Shown here in pieces: positions 23,299 through 35,608 of a stretch of DNA of 64,000 bases; within the stretch, counting starts at the first letter, position 1; each line of letters starts with the position of its first letter. Origin of the DNA: Pogostemon cablin. Taxonomy: Eukaryota; Streptophyta; Magnoliopsida; Lamiales; Lamiaceae. The stretch covers positions 2,998,501 through 3,062,500 of the forward strand of contig CM042993.1 in the NCBI GenBank assembly GCA_023678885.1. Reading direction: 5' to 3'. The notes under the pieces are model-generated. The model searched no databases. It was not told the DNA's origin and saw only the letters and a program-made list of their open reading frames with translations. Both the position numbers and the translations under genes were made by a program.

Positions 23299-24950
23299 CT
23301 CACTTCCCTTGTGTCCTGTTTTCTTGATTTTCAGCAAAAATAAAAGGTTAAAAACTGCGGCATAATTGGCATTTTTTTAAAGAATGGGTTCTTTTTAAGT
23401 CACTGAAATGATGCCATATAGAATATTGATTACAATCCAACTCATTAATTTCAAAATGGGAAATTGTAATTGAGCAATCTTAATTGTAGGATTTTTCACT
23501 CCCACTTGGTCTCATGCATACCCAAATTATACTCTTATCTATTAAAATAGCTATACTTCTATGAATGAGTTTGGGTTATCTGTGAATAGTGTAAACCCTA
23601 TTATTTAAAAATTATAAAAATAGTTGTATTCTTAAGTGTTTTAAATTCTAATAATAAATATTAAACTATATGTCATAAATAAACTACTAACGTTTACATA
23701 ACTAATTTATATAAATTTGATTCACACAAGTATTTGTCTATTTTTAAATTTTAATTATGAGTTCATTTATCTCACAACCTATTTCACAAGTAGGGTTTAC
23801 TTGAACTTTCCACATATTGAGTATTGTTTGTTAAGCTAGAGACAAGCTCAAGCTCGTTTAATAATTTTAAACATTGTTTGAGCTCGTTTATTAAAACTCA
23901 ATTTTATTTGCGAATATATTCATGAACATGTTTGTGAATACATTTGTATATGAGTATTTGGACAGGAATGTTTTATTTGTGAACACTTGTATAATTTTGT
24001 TCATTAACTTAATAAACAAATAAATTAAAATCCTAAAATAGCAAAATATTCATCCAACTACTAATAATCAAGGAATTGGAAACAAATATAAATATTTTGA
24101 ATATTATATTTATATTATAAAATGAGCTTTAACATGCTTATTCACGAATGCTAAATGATTTTGTTTACAAGTTTTTAACAAATGAGTTATGCAATACTAA
24201 AGCTTCGTTTATAAACGAGCTTAAAAATGAATCTCATTCGTATTCGTTTGATTAATCGAACTAACATGAACAAATTCTTATCAAATCAAATCATGAGCTA
24301 TTCACTGCACGCACTGTTTGGTTACAACCTACCCACCAAAAAAAACCCTCGAAAATCACATTAATCCCTAAACCCTCGGCTAGTACTATGTTGCAACTAT
24401 TTATGACAATAGGAATTAAATTATATTGTAGGCCGCTTTTCATTTTCCTGTAAGCTACAAAAGTGGATAAATAATTTCCCAAAGTTAGGTGGTCCTCGAA
24501 TTTTCTAGAAATATGGAGTATAAAATAATTCTATAATTAATTAAAAAAGTAATTATTCTAATAAGTAATTACGTCACTTTTCCTTATTTTCAACATCACA
24601 AATATAGAATTAGGCAAATTAAGTTTCCAGTTACCCAGTCCGATAGATTTCAGGAGGCCCAATTATATTCAATTTGGGTTTTTAATAAATTGGGCCGGCC
24701 CGAGATTTTAGTCGGATCAAGCAATTAGTAAAGTTGAAACATCAAGCAAATTTTTTTTCCTCCACTATACATACTATTATTACAGAAAAAATTTTCAATC
24801 TCGTAAAAACCCCAAACCTCACAATATCACCCCGAATCCGCCACCTCTAACCACCGGACGGCCGTCACCTCCAACGGCAGGCGCCGATTAGGCGATTCTA
24901 AATTATAATTGGTGGAACTGCGATTTATTGAGGAATCAATTGTATTCACC
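23299..24950. other. Intergenic with a probable decayed hAT-like segment
   Basis: Holds the TSBtype2 3' UTR and then AT-rich spacer. From about 23830 to 24300 there are repeated GAGCTCGTTTA, AAACGAGCTT and TGTGAATA motifs in both orientations, the style of subterminal repeats of hAT elements. No clean ends or target duplication found. A GC-richer leader-like stretch at 24830-24910 probably begins the transcript of the next gene. Confidence 0.45.
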
Positions 24951-25292
24951 ATCAAGTAAGTCTTTCGATATGAAATTACGATTAATTTATTTTGTTTCAT
25001 TCTATCTATAAGAGAATCTCATTCTTCCCCTCTCTTCCCCTTCTCGTCCAATATTAAGTCATTGTGTAATTTTTTCCGGGAAAACTGTTAAATTTTATGC
25101 ACATGGCATGAAGAAATCATGTTGATTATAGCCTAATAGGAACATTAACAGTGTATGCGGATCTATCGTGATATGCCGGTACATAATTTTGATATTGCAC
25201 AACACTAATTGGCTCAGCGAGCTCGGAACTACAAATTGCTTGAGGTGTTTGAAGTTTATTTGTGTTTTTTTCGATTGCTTGATTATGTACAA

Positions 25293-25401
25293 CTTGTGCC
25301 CCGGGGACACCGTGTCCCTTTGCAATTTCCGTGCCCTTTTGCAATTTAAACCCCGGAGGGGGAGGGTTGTGTTCACATCCCGGGGCGCAGGAGCTTTTGC
25401 C
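25293..25401. mobile_element. Foldback MITE, family 1 copy B (8-bp TSD)
   Basis: A 109-bp element starting CTTGTGCCCCGGGGACACCG and ending GGGGCGCAGGAGCTTTTGCC. It is flanked by ATGTACAA at 25285-25292 and 25402-25409. It shares ends and internal motifs with copies at 7242 and 56504. It appears to lie within a 5' UTR intron of the FLX-like gene. Confidence 0.85.
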
Positions 25402-25746
25402 ATGTACAAATAAAGCTTGAAGTAAAAAGTTCTGTTTGAATTTTATAAACTATCGGGAGATGCAATGCATTGAGTTATTGACATGTTTATTGCTCAAAAT
25501 GTAATTGCAAGGTTGAACTAGACGTAGAGGATTTCTGTTCGATGCCAATTTTAAGCTGATTGGGCATTAAATTTGTATCATACATTGGAGAAAAAAAGTG
25601 CTATATTGTTAGACATTAATGTGAGAGCCATTAAATTCCATATATAAGGTCCTCTCCTGCTGGGACTCGTAAAAAAGAAATGTCTATCACATATGCAATA
25701 TAAGTGATAATCTAATTATATTGAAGGTAAATTATCGGAGCTAATT

Positions 25747-27874
25747 ATGTCAAGCAAAGGTCGAGTACCTCCTCCCCACCATCGTCATCCTCTTCCCGGT
25801 CCCGGTGTTGTCCATCCTGATCCATATGCATCTGCAATTCATCCGCCTCATGGTTCTTTCCAACCATTTGAAATGTTGCCTCCTCACGAAGTTATAGCCC
25901 ACAAGCTTTCTGTACAACACGTTGAGATAGAGAAACTTGCAACAGAAAATCAGAGGCTTGCTGCTACCCATGGCACTCTCAGACAAGATCTAGCTACTTC
26001 TAAGCATGAGTTGCAACTAATACATGCACACATTGCTGAGGTAAAATCTGAGAAAGAGCAGCAGTTGAGAGGTCTTGTAGATAGAATCTCAAAAATGGAA
26101 TCTGAACTTGAAGCTGCAGAATCTATCAAGATGGAGTTGCAGAAAGCACGAGCTGAAGGACAAGCCTTGGTTGTTAAGAGGCAGGAATTAATTGCAAAGG
26201 TGCAACAGTTGACTCGTGACCTTCAGATGGCCCACTCTGAGGCTCAGCAAATACCCCTGCTGATGACTGAACTTGATAGCATGAGACAGGAGTATCATCA
26301 TTGCAGGTAGTTATTCCTGTAAAATGTGTAATGGATTTGAAAAGGAAAATGTGTGCATGATAGTAAAAGAATAGATAAAAAAGAAAAGCTATGATGAGAG
26401 TTTTATTTAGCTGCAGTAGTATGACGTGCAAGTCTGCTCCATTGTGGTTTTTTTTGTCCTAGATAGGTGTAAGCAGATCTCTATATAACAAAGGATTTTT
26501 ATGAGTTTATTATGAATTTCCTTTTTTTCACTTTCGACTTGTCATTAATATTAAAAATTGTCTGATTTTTCAGTGGTTTGATCTGCACAGGGGTACATAT
26601 GACTATGAGAAGAAATTATACAATGACCACCTTGAATCTCTTCAAGTAATGGAGAAGAACTATATAGCAATGTCGAGAGAGGTAGAAAAGCTCAGAGCCG
26701 AGTTAAGTAATGCCACAAACTTTGATCCACGAACAGGTTTACATCTTTTAACATTCATTTCCTTACTCCAGTATGTTTAAGTTACCGGTTCCTTGATTTT
26801 GATGGCATTATCATTTATGTAAGTGCAGGAGGACCATATGGTGGTTACGGAGGATATGGTGAAAATCTTCCTATGGGGAGCTATGCTTCTACTCAAAACT
26901 ATGGTGTTGGACAGGTATATAAGTTGGTGCTGTCTGAGCGATTGATAATTCTAACAGAGATTACGATACCCAACTAATGAGTTGGGTTTTATTATCATGT
27001 TTGCCAGTTGGAATATACCACAGAATGTCTTCTAACCAGTTTATAATATCTGTAAATTCTGATAAAAAGAGTTAAAAAAAAACCCAAACATTTGATCATA
27101 AGTTTCTGTTCTTGATGTCCCTCATATCTGGAATGTTCTCATAATTATGGAGGAGTGATTCCTCTAATTATAAAGAGTTTACTGCTCAATCTTTGATCAT
27201 AGATTCTTAGAATATTTCCATGTGACCTTTGGGCTAGGCTTCTAATTATTTTTTAATCTTGGCAGCAGGGTCAAGGCCCTCATTTGGGAGGCGGTACTGG
27301 GGGTGGACCTGCCGGTGCTTCTGGTACTGAAGGTAATTCTCCTCATGTACTGGCGCAGCCCCCTCCATATAGTTCGGGGACTGCTCGTGATGCACCCAGA
27401 GGCCCTGCGTACCCTGGATTTAGGGGAACGAGCTTTGATCCCCACAAGGGGCATGTGGGAGCTAGTTATGATGTCACAAAAGGACATGCTGGGGTAGGAG
27501 CTCAAAGAGTACAAGCCCTAGCTGGTTATGATGCCCAGAGAGGACCTGCTGGTCTTGGAAATGATGCTCCAAGAGGACCTACTCCGTCCTCCCTTAATAT
27601 CCCCAGGGGACTCGGATATGAAGCTCACAGAGCACAGAGACCTGAGAACCAGAAGGGACCTGGATTTGAGGTGCAGAGGACTGGATATGATGGGCAAAGT
27701 GCCTCTGTTTACGACATGCAAAGAGGCTCTGGAGACGTTCAAAGGGAAAAAGGTGTTGCCTATGATGCATCATCTAGAGGTACTGTGGTATCTCAAGGAC
27801 AGGTTGCAGCTAATAATATACTGTATCACTCAACACCATCAGCACCAAGAGGTGCAAATCCTGTTCATAGATGA
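25747..27874 (+). CDS. FLXL2: FLX-like coiled-coil protein
   Basis: Exons 25747-26306, 26591-26736, 26829-26914 and 27266-27874 give 466 residues. An upstream noncoding exon ending near 24954 (CATCAAG/GTAAGT-like donor) is likely. The N-terminus opens MSSKGRVPPPHHRHPLPGPG, followed by FEMLPPHEVIAHK. A long coiled coil spans residues about 55-245, with ENQRLAATHGTLRQDL, QQIPLLMTELDSMRQEY and TYDYEKKLYNDHLESLQVME. These are FLX/FLL family blocks. FLX proteins act with FRIGIDA-complex components to promote FLC transcription; FLX-like paralogues are less well understood. Residues after about 265 are a Gly/Pro/Arg-rich disordered tail with degenerate YDxxRG/DAPRGP repeats, longer than I recall for Arabidopsis FLL proteins. 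The last exon has a tandem NAGNAG acceptor. The symbol rests on best resemblance plus the neighbouring gene; a paralogue name is possible. Confidence 0.9.
27261..27268 (+). promoter_or_regulatory. Tandem splice acceptor (NAGNAG) of the FLX-like gene
   Basis: GGCAGCAG precedes the last exon. Use of the first AG (27264-27265) includes an extra CAG codon (Gln); use of the second (27267-27268) omits it. Both keep the frame. Confidence 0.7.
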
Positions 27875-28693
27875 ACTAAGATAACCCTTCAGGTTGAGCG
27901 TCTCTGCAACGTAAGGGTTAATTTATTCTATTCATCCTATCTCAATTACTCGAAGAGCCAGTAAAGCCTCATGACTGCATTTTATTATTGAAGATCAAAT
28001 TCAAGGACCCAATCTGGGAATGCACATTGTAGAACAAGCGACATTCACACTGAATTTAGATGTGTTGTATTGAGGCATATGCTGTTTTGAGATTTTGCTT
28101 AGTGAAGAAACGGTGTACTTGTTTCAACTGCAATTTCTGTGTGGTTGAAAGTGAAGTGTATTCCTATTGTAGAACCACAGAATACAATTCCAAATGTATC
28201 TTATTCTGCATTTTGCTGTAATTGGTGAAGACATTATAGTTCACTTCTCAAACCCTAATTGTGGGAGTGCTTGTTAATTCTAATGAATATGTGATATTTA
28301 TGACACCTTCAATCACAGGCATGTTTTCAGGTGCATTTTATGACACCCTAATTGAGGAAATATTATAAATTTATGAAGTTTTTTTTTTTTTTTTTTTTAA
28401 GTTAACCTAAAAAGATAACTTAATAATAAGAGGCAAAATATCAAACCAAAGCAAATGATTGGTAATTGTTATGGTGCTGTCCGACTCAAATCTTGTAATC
28501 AAACAGGCCTTAAGCAATATACGAATCATTAGTTTTGGGCCTGACCCAATAAAAATATTTGAATCATTAGTTTTGGGCCGACCCAGTAAGCATATACTGA
28601 AGAATATATAAAACCCTCCAAAATTAAAAAATTTCGAAGTTCAAAATTTTCACTTTCCCGGTACATTTCCAACCTCACGCGCAAAAAGCAATA
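27875..28693 (+). other. FLX-like 3' UTR and short spacer
   Basis: Contains the probable 3' UTR of the FLX-like gene (to about 28200), a T22 run near 28380 and the promoter of the next gene. A TATATAAAACCC motif at about 28606-28617, some 80-90 bases upstream of the next ATG, is a good TATA candidate. The words TTAGTTTTGGGCC and GACCCARTA occur twice at 28530-28590. Confidence 0.5.
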
Positions 28694-31600
28694 ATGGAAG
28701 ACGATTCGCTTCAGCAATATCACCCAGGTGAATTCGATCATCAAATCTCTGATAATTGCAGATTTTCAATCGGCTAGGGTTTCATTCACTCTTTCTGTTT
28801 TAGTTCGTCATTTCATAAACGATAATATCGTCTAAGATAAATTGATTTGGCTCCGAGTTTTCTTCTTTTTATTGTTTCTTGTATCTTCTGCAGAATCTGT
28901 GCGTTTCCCTGTGAGAGGAATGGAAGAGGTTATAGCAACGGTGAGTGGATATCACGGTTCCGAGAGATTCAATCTAATCAGATTGATATCACACTCTGGC
29001 GCTAGTTACGTCGGAAATATGAATCGATCTGTCACGCATTTGGTAAGTGTATGTTTTGGTACTTGTGTTAATAATTAATTCAGTATAATTTATGCACATG
29101 TTGAATATCTTCTGTTGAAATTCGATATTATTCATCTCCATCAGCAGTTTGATTGGTTTACTTGCTTAGGTGTGTTGGAGATTTGAAGGAAGAAAATATG
29201 AGCTTGCAAAGAAGTTTAAGATACCCATACTTAATCATGGTTGGGTTGAGGAATGCGTTAAGAGAGGCATGCGAGTTCCTGAGGAACCATACTTGTTCCA
29301 GAGGTATATGGATCTATTGAAGTTAGATTTAGATCCATTTTCGTTTCCTGAAACCATAATGATGTTGCGTCATATGTGACTATTTCGAGTGCATGTTTTT
29401 ATTAATTATGCTTATGTTATTTCATCTACTGGAGAACACCATGGTTTGAACAATGGTAGGAACAGCTTGAACAGTGAGGAACAAAGTTATATTGTTCTGC
29501 TTTTGTAAAATTTTGAACAACCATGTTCTGCTGGATTGACAAATCTGTTTGATGTCATAAATAAATTGGTTATTTTCATTTGAGAAATCTTTTTCGTTTT
29601 AACTTCATTTGTAAAGCAACTAGTACATAAGACCACCGATGTTCATTATCATAGTGACTACCTCATTCTATTCTCAAACTGCTGCCATCACTTCTGCAGG
29701 CTTTTAATCTTCTTTCAGTTATAGTCACATTGGACATATGAAAGGGGAAATTCAAATTACTAATGGCTAGTGAAAGATCCTGTGTGTCTTATCTCAGTGT
29801 TTTCGGTTGGCACTGACATGCAGTGTTTCTCAGAGCTCCTTAAAATGCGAATTAGAAAGATAATTTTGGTTAAATGAATCATTTCCAATGTGGTATAGAC
29901 AAATCTTTTGCCCAAAGGATGATTTGAGTTTACTTAACACCGTTGAGATATATTAATATATTACTCTATACCTCATTTAATTGTATTTCTGTTTCTTTGG
30001 ATAAAAAATAATTCGAAGCGTGTGTCAGTTTCGGTAATTCTTTGTTCCTTTCATCCTAAAGATTTGTGATCTAAAGTTTACTGTTTATGTTTCTGTATTC
30101 AGCATTAAAGTAATTTGTTTGATATTAAAAGCTGATGTTAGCTAACATTAACATTCTCATTTTGTCTGATGGCGTCATGTGCTATATGATCTAGAAATTG
30201 CTTCTGGAAAATGTAAATAGCTTAGTATGCTTAAGCAATGTGCTTTTTCAAATTTAACGGTAGCAACTACTATCTGTTTTAATGGAACAGCTAGCAATCC
30301 ATTTTACTGTTTAATGGTTATTCAGTGATTTTTTCTGTTAATTATTTTTGGCAGTGGTGAAGAAATGAGACCTTTGGCTTTGGACATCTTGTTGGGAATT
30401 AACACTTTAAAGGCTCAGCATAAGGAAATTAACACGTTAAAGGCTCAGCCTAAGGAATTGAGGAACTCTAAGCAGCCTGTGAATAGTGCTGAATGTGAAC
30501 ATGTAAGTATTGCTGTTTGGGCGATTCTATTCTTATTGGTGAGGTTGCTGATTTTGGACTGTTTGTATCGAGCATTGTATATCCCTTTCTATATTAGTGA
30601 ACTACTTGGAAGTTGGTAATTTCTTGTGTAACCATAGTTCTTATGCACTACAAATTTAGGGTAGTTCTTATGCACTACTTGAAAATTCATGATGAACCAA
30701 GTGAGCTCTATGAAGAGCCAAAGTGACATATGCTAGACTTATTGTCATCCACCAATCTTATTCAACTTATTTATGCAAAAATTTGTGTTTATAATTAAAC
30801 TAATGTGCTCTTGACCAATAGTATTATACCCTCTTTCATGTTTGCAATGTTGTGTATATTTTTGAAACTACTACTTATTCTGCTGCAGGAGATATTTTTA
30901 CGTTGATCTGAGTGGCTTTTCTGTTCGATGTATTTCAGGACATTTTTCCTCAGCAAAGGCAAGATAGTCCCTGTTCTAATAGATCATCTGGGAAGGCAAT
31001 AGAAAGATATTCACGGAAGGATTGTCCCAGCAGCAGGAGATATTTCCTTGAAAACCCATCAGGGTTGAAAATTTTGGAGGTATCGAATTTCAATAATCAC
31101 GAGTCTGTTATTTTGGATTTAACATCCATCATTAATTCAAATAGAGATACAGATCTTATAAAATTTTTAACTTATTTTATCAATATTCATACATCCCTTT
31201 CTCTTTCACCAAAAATGTTTAGTAGTTTTCCAGTTCTCCTATTTACAAAGAAGTTGATATTATTTCATCAAATCAATGTACTTAAACCTTTACATGTGAT
31301 GTTGAAATTCTTTTGCCGTGTTATGGTCTTTTCCTTAAACAGGTCGAAGAAGCAAGCACATCACAGGCTGCATATTCTTGTGGACAGAATAAGAGAAACT
31401 CTACTTCCCCAGAACTTAAGTCCAAGGGTCGTAGGCTGGTTAAAAAGCATACAAGCATTAAAGATTGGTTATCAACTTCAAATGAGAACCAACACAAGGA
31501 GTTAAAAATGGATTCTCGGAATGGAAACAGTGTAATTCTGTTAGACATTTCAGACGTTGAGAGGCACCAATCTACATCTAATGCGCATGCATCTGGTACA

Positions 31601-33056
31601 AGGTGCAATCCGATTGGTCAAGATAATACTGATGCTTGTGATGCTGTTAAAGAGACTGTGAATTTAGATAATGAAGATGAGAATTCACATGTTCATAGCA
31701 TACCACCTTCCCTTGAAACTACAGAAGAGCTTCAAGAAGCTGCCCTCATGGATTCAGCTCCAGTTGATCCTGTTGAATTGCTCCATGCATCAAGTGATCT
31801 GTCATGTGTTATATGTTGGACGGATTTCAGTTCCACCAGGGGAGTACTTCCATGTGGTCACAGATTTTGTTTCTCATGCATCCAGAACTGGGCCGATCAT
31901 ATGGTGGTTCTCTACTCTCTTATTTCTTTTGGATATATAGTTTTTCTTCTGCTCCTATATGCTGTTTATCTCTTGATCTAATTTTTTGAGTGCAATGTCA
32001 CACTACATTATCATATCAACTGAACATTACTTTTTTGGTAAAACATGCATTTGACAATGTTAATGCTCATGTGATAGAGTAGGCATATTTCAGCAAGATA
32101 TATAGTGTGTTTAGTATTTTCTATTTTTCAAACTGCATTGCTTACTGATATTAAATCTCATCAGACTTCGAGAAGAAAACCTTCAACATGTCCTCTGTGC
32201 AAAGCAAGTTTTATATGCATCACTAAAGTGGACGATGCTGTTTCTTCAGATCAGAAAATATATTCCCAATCTATCCCAAATGACGGTTCAAAAATTAATC
32301 TCTACCTTCTTCCTGATGAGTCGAACCGTCATCGTGTCGGTGTAAGCAACAGTCTTTCACCTCTATACAATACTCCATGTTATCTATTCTGCACAAAATT
32401 GTGGTGTTAATTCATAATGTGTTAGTACTTTTTCTTTATAATAATTGAATTTGATTAAAAGTTCTCCCTTTTCTAAAATTACGAACCCAAACAACCAAGG
32501 GATCATGAGCAATATGGGCACTAAATTTAAGTAGCCCTTTTTATTCCTTAATCTACGTACTGAGTTTCTATATCTTCTTATAGTGGTAATTTATACTTTT
32601 GGAATTGTTAAACTGTTAATATCTTTTGGTTCAAGGTGGCATTATAATTGTTATCTGTTCAAATCTGATAGAATGCTATAACAAATTTGAATGTTTTGTA
32701 TGCATAGAATCACTTTTTTCAATCATGTGAGCACATATGCTCCTTCAAATTGCCACATACATTTTATTTCCAATATTTCATGAGAAATTCATTGATTTGC
32801 TTTAGTTTCTCTCAATATATCAATGCTATGATCTGGCATTTGTGCTCCCCCTCCTTCCTAACTTGGTCTTTATTTGGTATAGCTATCAGCACCAGTTTGT
32901 TGCCGGTGTTCCGGTACAGAACCTGAGGATCTTCTTATAAAATGTCATTTCTGCCAAATTCGATGTATTCACACGTACTGCCTTGATCCCCCCTCTTTTC
33001 CCTGGGCATGTGTCCATTGCAACGACCTACAAAGGCTCTACCTTCACAGCCGTTAG
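28694..33056 (+). CDS. BRCT-RING-PHD protein, putative E3 ubiquitin ligase
   Basis: Eight exons: 28694-28727, 28894-29042, 29170-29303, 30355-30502, 30939-31079, 31343-31903, 32165-32341 and 32883-33056, all GT-AG, giving 505 residues. Residues about 15-105 form a BRCT domain (VIATVSGYHG, RLISHSGASYVGNMNRSVTHLVCW, FKIPILNHGWVEECVKRG). A C3HC4 RING starts at C357 (CVICWTDF, LPCGHRFCFSCI, STCPLCKASF) and is split between exons 6 and 7. The last exon encodes a PHD-like Cys/His cluster from about C454 (CCRCSG, CHFCQIRCIHTYCLDPP, CVHC). RING predicts ubiquitin-ligase activity, and BRCT plus PHD suggest nuclear phosphopeptide/chromatin or DNA-damage contacts. The architecture matches Arabidopsis At1g67180. 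The middle is Ser/Asp-rich and probably disordered. Exon 4 carries a 10-codon tandem duplication. Intron 3 is about 1 kb. Confidence 0.93.
30398..30457 (+). repeat. 30-bp in-frame tandem duplication in exon 4
   Basis: Two 30-bp copies (30398-30427 and 30428-30457) differ at two bases. They encode INTLKAQHKE followed by INTLKAQPKE. Confidence 0.95.
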
Positions 33057-35404
33057 CAAATCCTGGTACTTTTTTCTCTATCCATTTTCTAATCATCCTT
33101 TTCACATATATTAATACTATCTTAGTCAGCAATATGGGTTGGTGCTGATCAGCACCGACACTTCACCATCTTGAGAAATTTCTTGTTTATCATGACTACT
33201 GTAGTAAGAATATTATCTTCCAGTATTATTATTGATTTTGTCTGTTGTTCTCTATAGTGTTGTGTGGCTGGTTACTTGATTGTTTATCATACGTGAAGTG
33301 TGGCATAAATCATGATTTTTGAAGCTATAACTCGGTGTCGAATCTTGACAATAAACATGTTTGGTAGAATTGATTTAAACACTGAAAGGATGAAAGAGGA
33401 TACATATAAGAAGATATAACATTTAGGGGAGAAAGTATATGTTAAGGGTGAGTGAAAGGTTAATAGAGTTTCTAGATACTACAGAAAAGATTTAAGGGAG
33501 ATTTTATTAAATTTAAATCCCGTTTTTTAAATTCAAATCACACACCAACTTGAATAATTAGGTATCCTTTTCTCATTTAGTGACTTGTCTCTTTTCAAGT
33601 AGAATAAACATTTCCACGTCACAAAGCATATAGAATGCATTAAGGATCTCTCTCTTTCTATCTCTGTGTATACCAAATTACCAATATCAAAGGCCCATGG
33701 CATGCTAGATACAGAGAGGACGAAAGCCGTAATTTCTTTTACAGAGTTTCTTCATACTTTATTCTAAAGCTTTAGACGGTTTTACGGAACATGTTCTGCG
33801 TACTGGAATTTTATAATCCTTTTTTATGAGAAATGTATAAATATTGTTTTTCAATTTTCTGACACTGGCTTGTAATTCAGTAAACAAAGACGTTACATTT
33901 TTTAATTAATTTTAAATTTTAAAAAATTTGTGAAGATTGCTATAGAAGTAATGGAGTATTTAAAAATAAAACTATATTTTGGTTTAATTATATACCCATG
34001 TTAATGTTGTCTTTATTTGTTGAATTCGAAGATTTCCTTGTGGTCCTTTTTTTTTAGTTAAACTATCCTTTCTTTTTCCTTTTTATTTTTATTTTTATTG
34101 TAGTACTGTTTCAAAGAACACCCAACAGTCAACAACTTTAGTTAAAAATTTATTAACTTTCAAGTAAAAACATGTGTACAAAATACTTTGTATTGTACAG
34201 TGGTGTAGCCTGTCTCGTGAAGCTTGTACTCATTCCCTGCTGATTTCTTTCCATTTTGTCCATCTTCACGACTTGTCGCTGTCCCTTTTATCTCTTTTTT
34301 TCAGTATATCTAATTCCACCATATATTGATTAACCTTACTTTTGACATCAATATTTACCCACCACCACCACCACCACCACTGGGTTTATCCAACCAACAA
34401 TTCTATAGCTATGAATTTCATTTCATTTAATTGAGTAAAATAACTTAATGTATAAATTTTTATACCATATACTATTTTAATTTTTAAAATTCAAGGATGG
34501 TAAATCCTGTATCAAAATATATTTACAATTAATCATTGATGTTCAGTTGCATTTCTATATCGCCATCTAACATTTGGTAAGGTTTGTATCGTACTAGTAT
34601 GTGCATATATAATAATTTTCCATTACCTACTCTTATTCCTCTTGGAATTTTCTGCTCGGATTATTTTAATCTTTCAGACAAAAATAATTTCTATTATGTC
34701 TTCTTATATACTCCATATATTTTGCATTTAAAAGTGTCATCAATAATATTAATTTGCTATATATGTAGTTGTTTTCCAATTTGGTGTTGTTATATTTAAT
34801 TGATCAAGGTAATATGTAGTCTAATTGAATTGGAAAGTGTTAGGGTTTATTGAAGCAGTATCAGGAAATTCCCAACTCTCACCCTTCCACAAATACACAC
34901 CACATGTTTGAGATATCCACTACTAATTTGTTCACTTACAATTCAAACAAATATATATAGACGTGGCTCTATCTTACAACAATAGATGTTTTGCAGTTAA
35001 TGAGCTCACTAACATATTTATCTGTAAAAAAAAAAAGGAAAAACCTTCTCATGCTATGTGTGAGAAATTAAGATGCACCCGGAAATATAATAATCATCAT
35101 AGTTCATTAATAGGATGAACACTGACCGTAAAATCTATCACACCGGATTTCCTGAGTCGTATTCGTGCATTATCTTCTTGCTACTCATCATAGGATTGAC
35201 ATGTAAGAGATAAAGAAAATATAACATTGTACCAATGTTCATGCTTTCATTCTAGGGTATAGTTTCTCCTATCTTACATGTTGTACATCCAATGATGGGG
35301 CAGGTAGATGTTACCTAGCACAGGAATCCGAACCATATAGAGGAGAGGGGGAGGGGGAAACACATATATATATGTAGATGTATAGAGTGTAAACATATAT
35401 ATGA
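33057..35404. other. Intergenic, no gene recognised
   Basis: Contains the 3' UTR of the BRCT-RING gene and then AT-rich spacer. A (CCA)n microsatellite lies at about 34358-34380. The open stretch at 34584-34799 is AT-rich and not protein-like. A GGGGGAGGGGGAAAC tract and TATATATAT lie at 35345-35375. Confidence 0.5.
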
Positions 35405-35608
35405 TCAGAAGGTGAAGCTTCTGGTTTTGGGCGAATCAGCTCGTCTGAGGGTGTCTTGGATGAGCCTTCGAGCCTTTCTGCTTCGAATTTCGAGCCTCAT
35501 GCTTTCACTCTTCTCAATCTTGTCGTATAAATTAGGTTTCTTCATTTTCATGGACTTGAGCTTCGACTTCAGGTTTGTCATCAACCTTCCCAGCCCCACT
35601 ATCACCAT
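35405..35608 (-). CDS. Small basic protein of unknown function
   Basis: 67 residues starting MVIVGLGRLMTNLKSKLKSM and ending RRADSPKTRSFTF. The core MKKPNLYDKIEKSESMR then EIRSRKARRLIQDTL is strongly charged and helical, with about one residue in four Lys/Arg. The style is that of small conserved plant proteins, but I cannot name the family. Supporting points: an in-frame stop lies just upstream of the ATG, codon composition is GC-richer than the flanks, and a CT-rich tract typical of plant 5' UTRs (GA repeats at 35761-35792 on the plus strand) lies about 160 bases upstream. No signal peptide or membrane span. It could be an orphan ORF, but composition and the leader favour a gene. Confidence 0.55.
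   Translation of the reverse strand: MVIVGLGRLMTNLKSKLKSMKMKKPNLYDKIEKSESMRLEIRSRKARRLIQDTLRRADSPKTRSFTF

Noticed and set aside
27242..27884. Alternative frames (both strands) over the FLX-like last exon
   Set aside because: The Gly/Arg/Tyr-rich frame joins in phase to upstream FLX-family exons; others do not.
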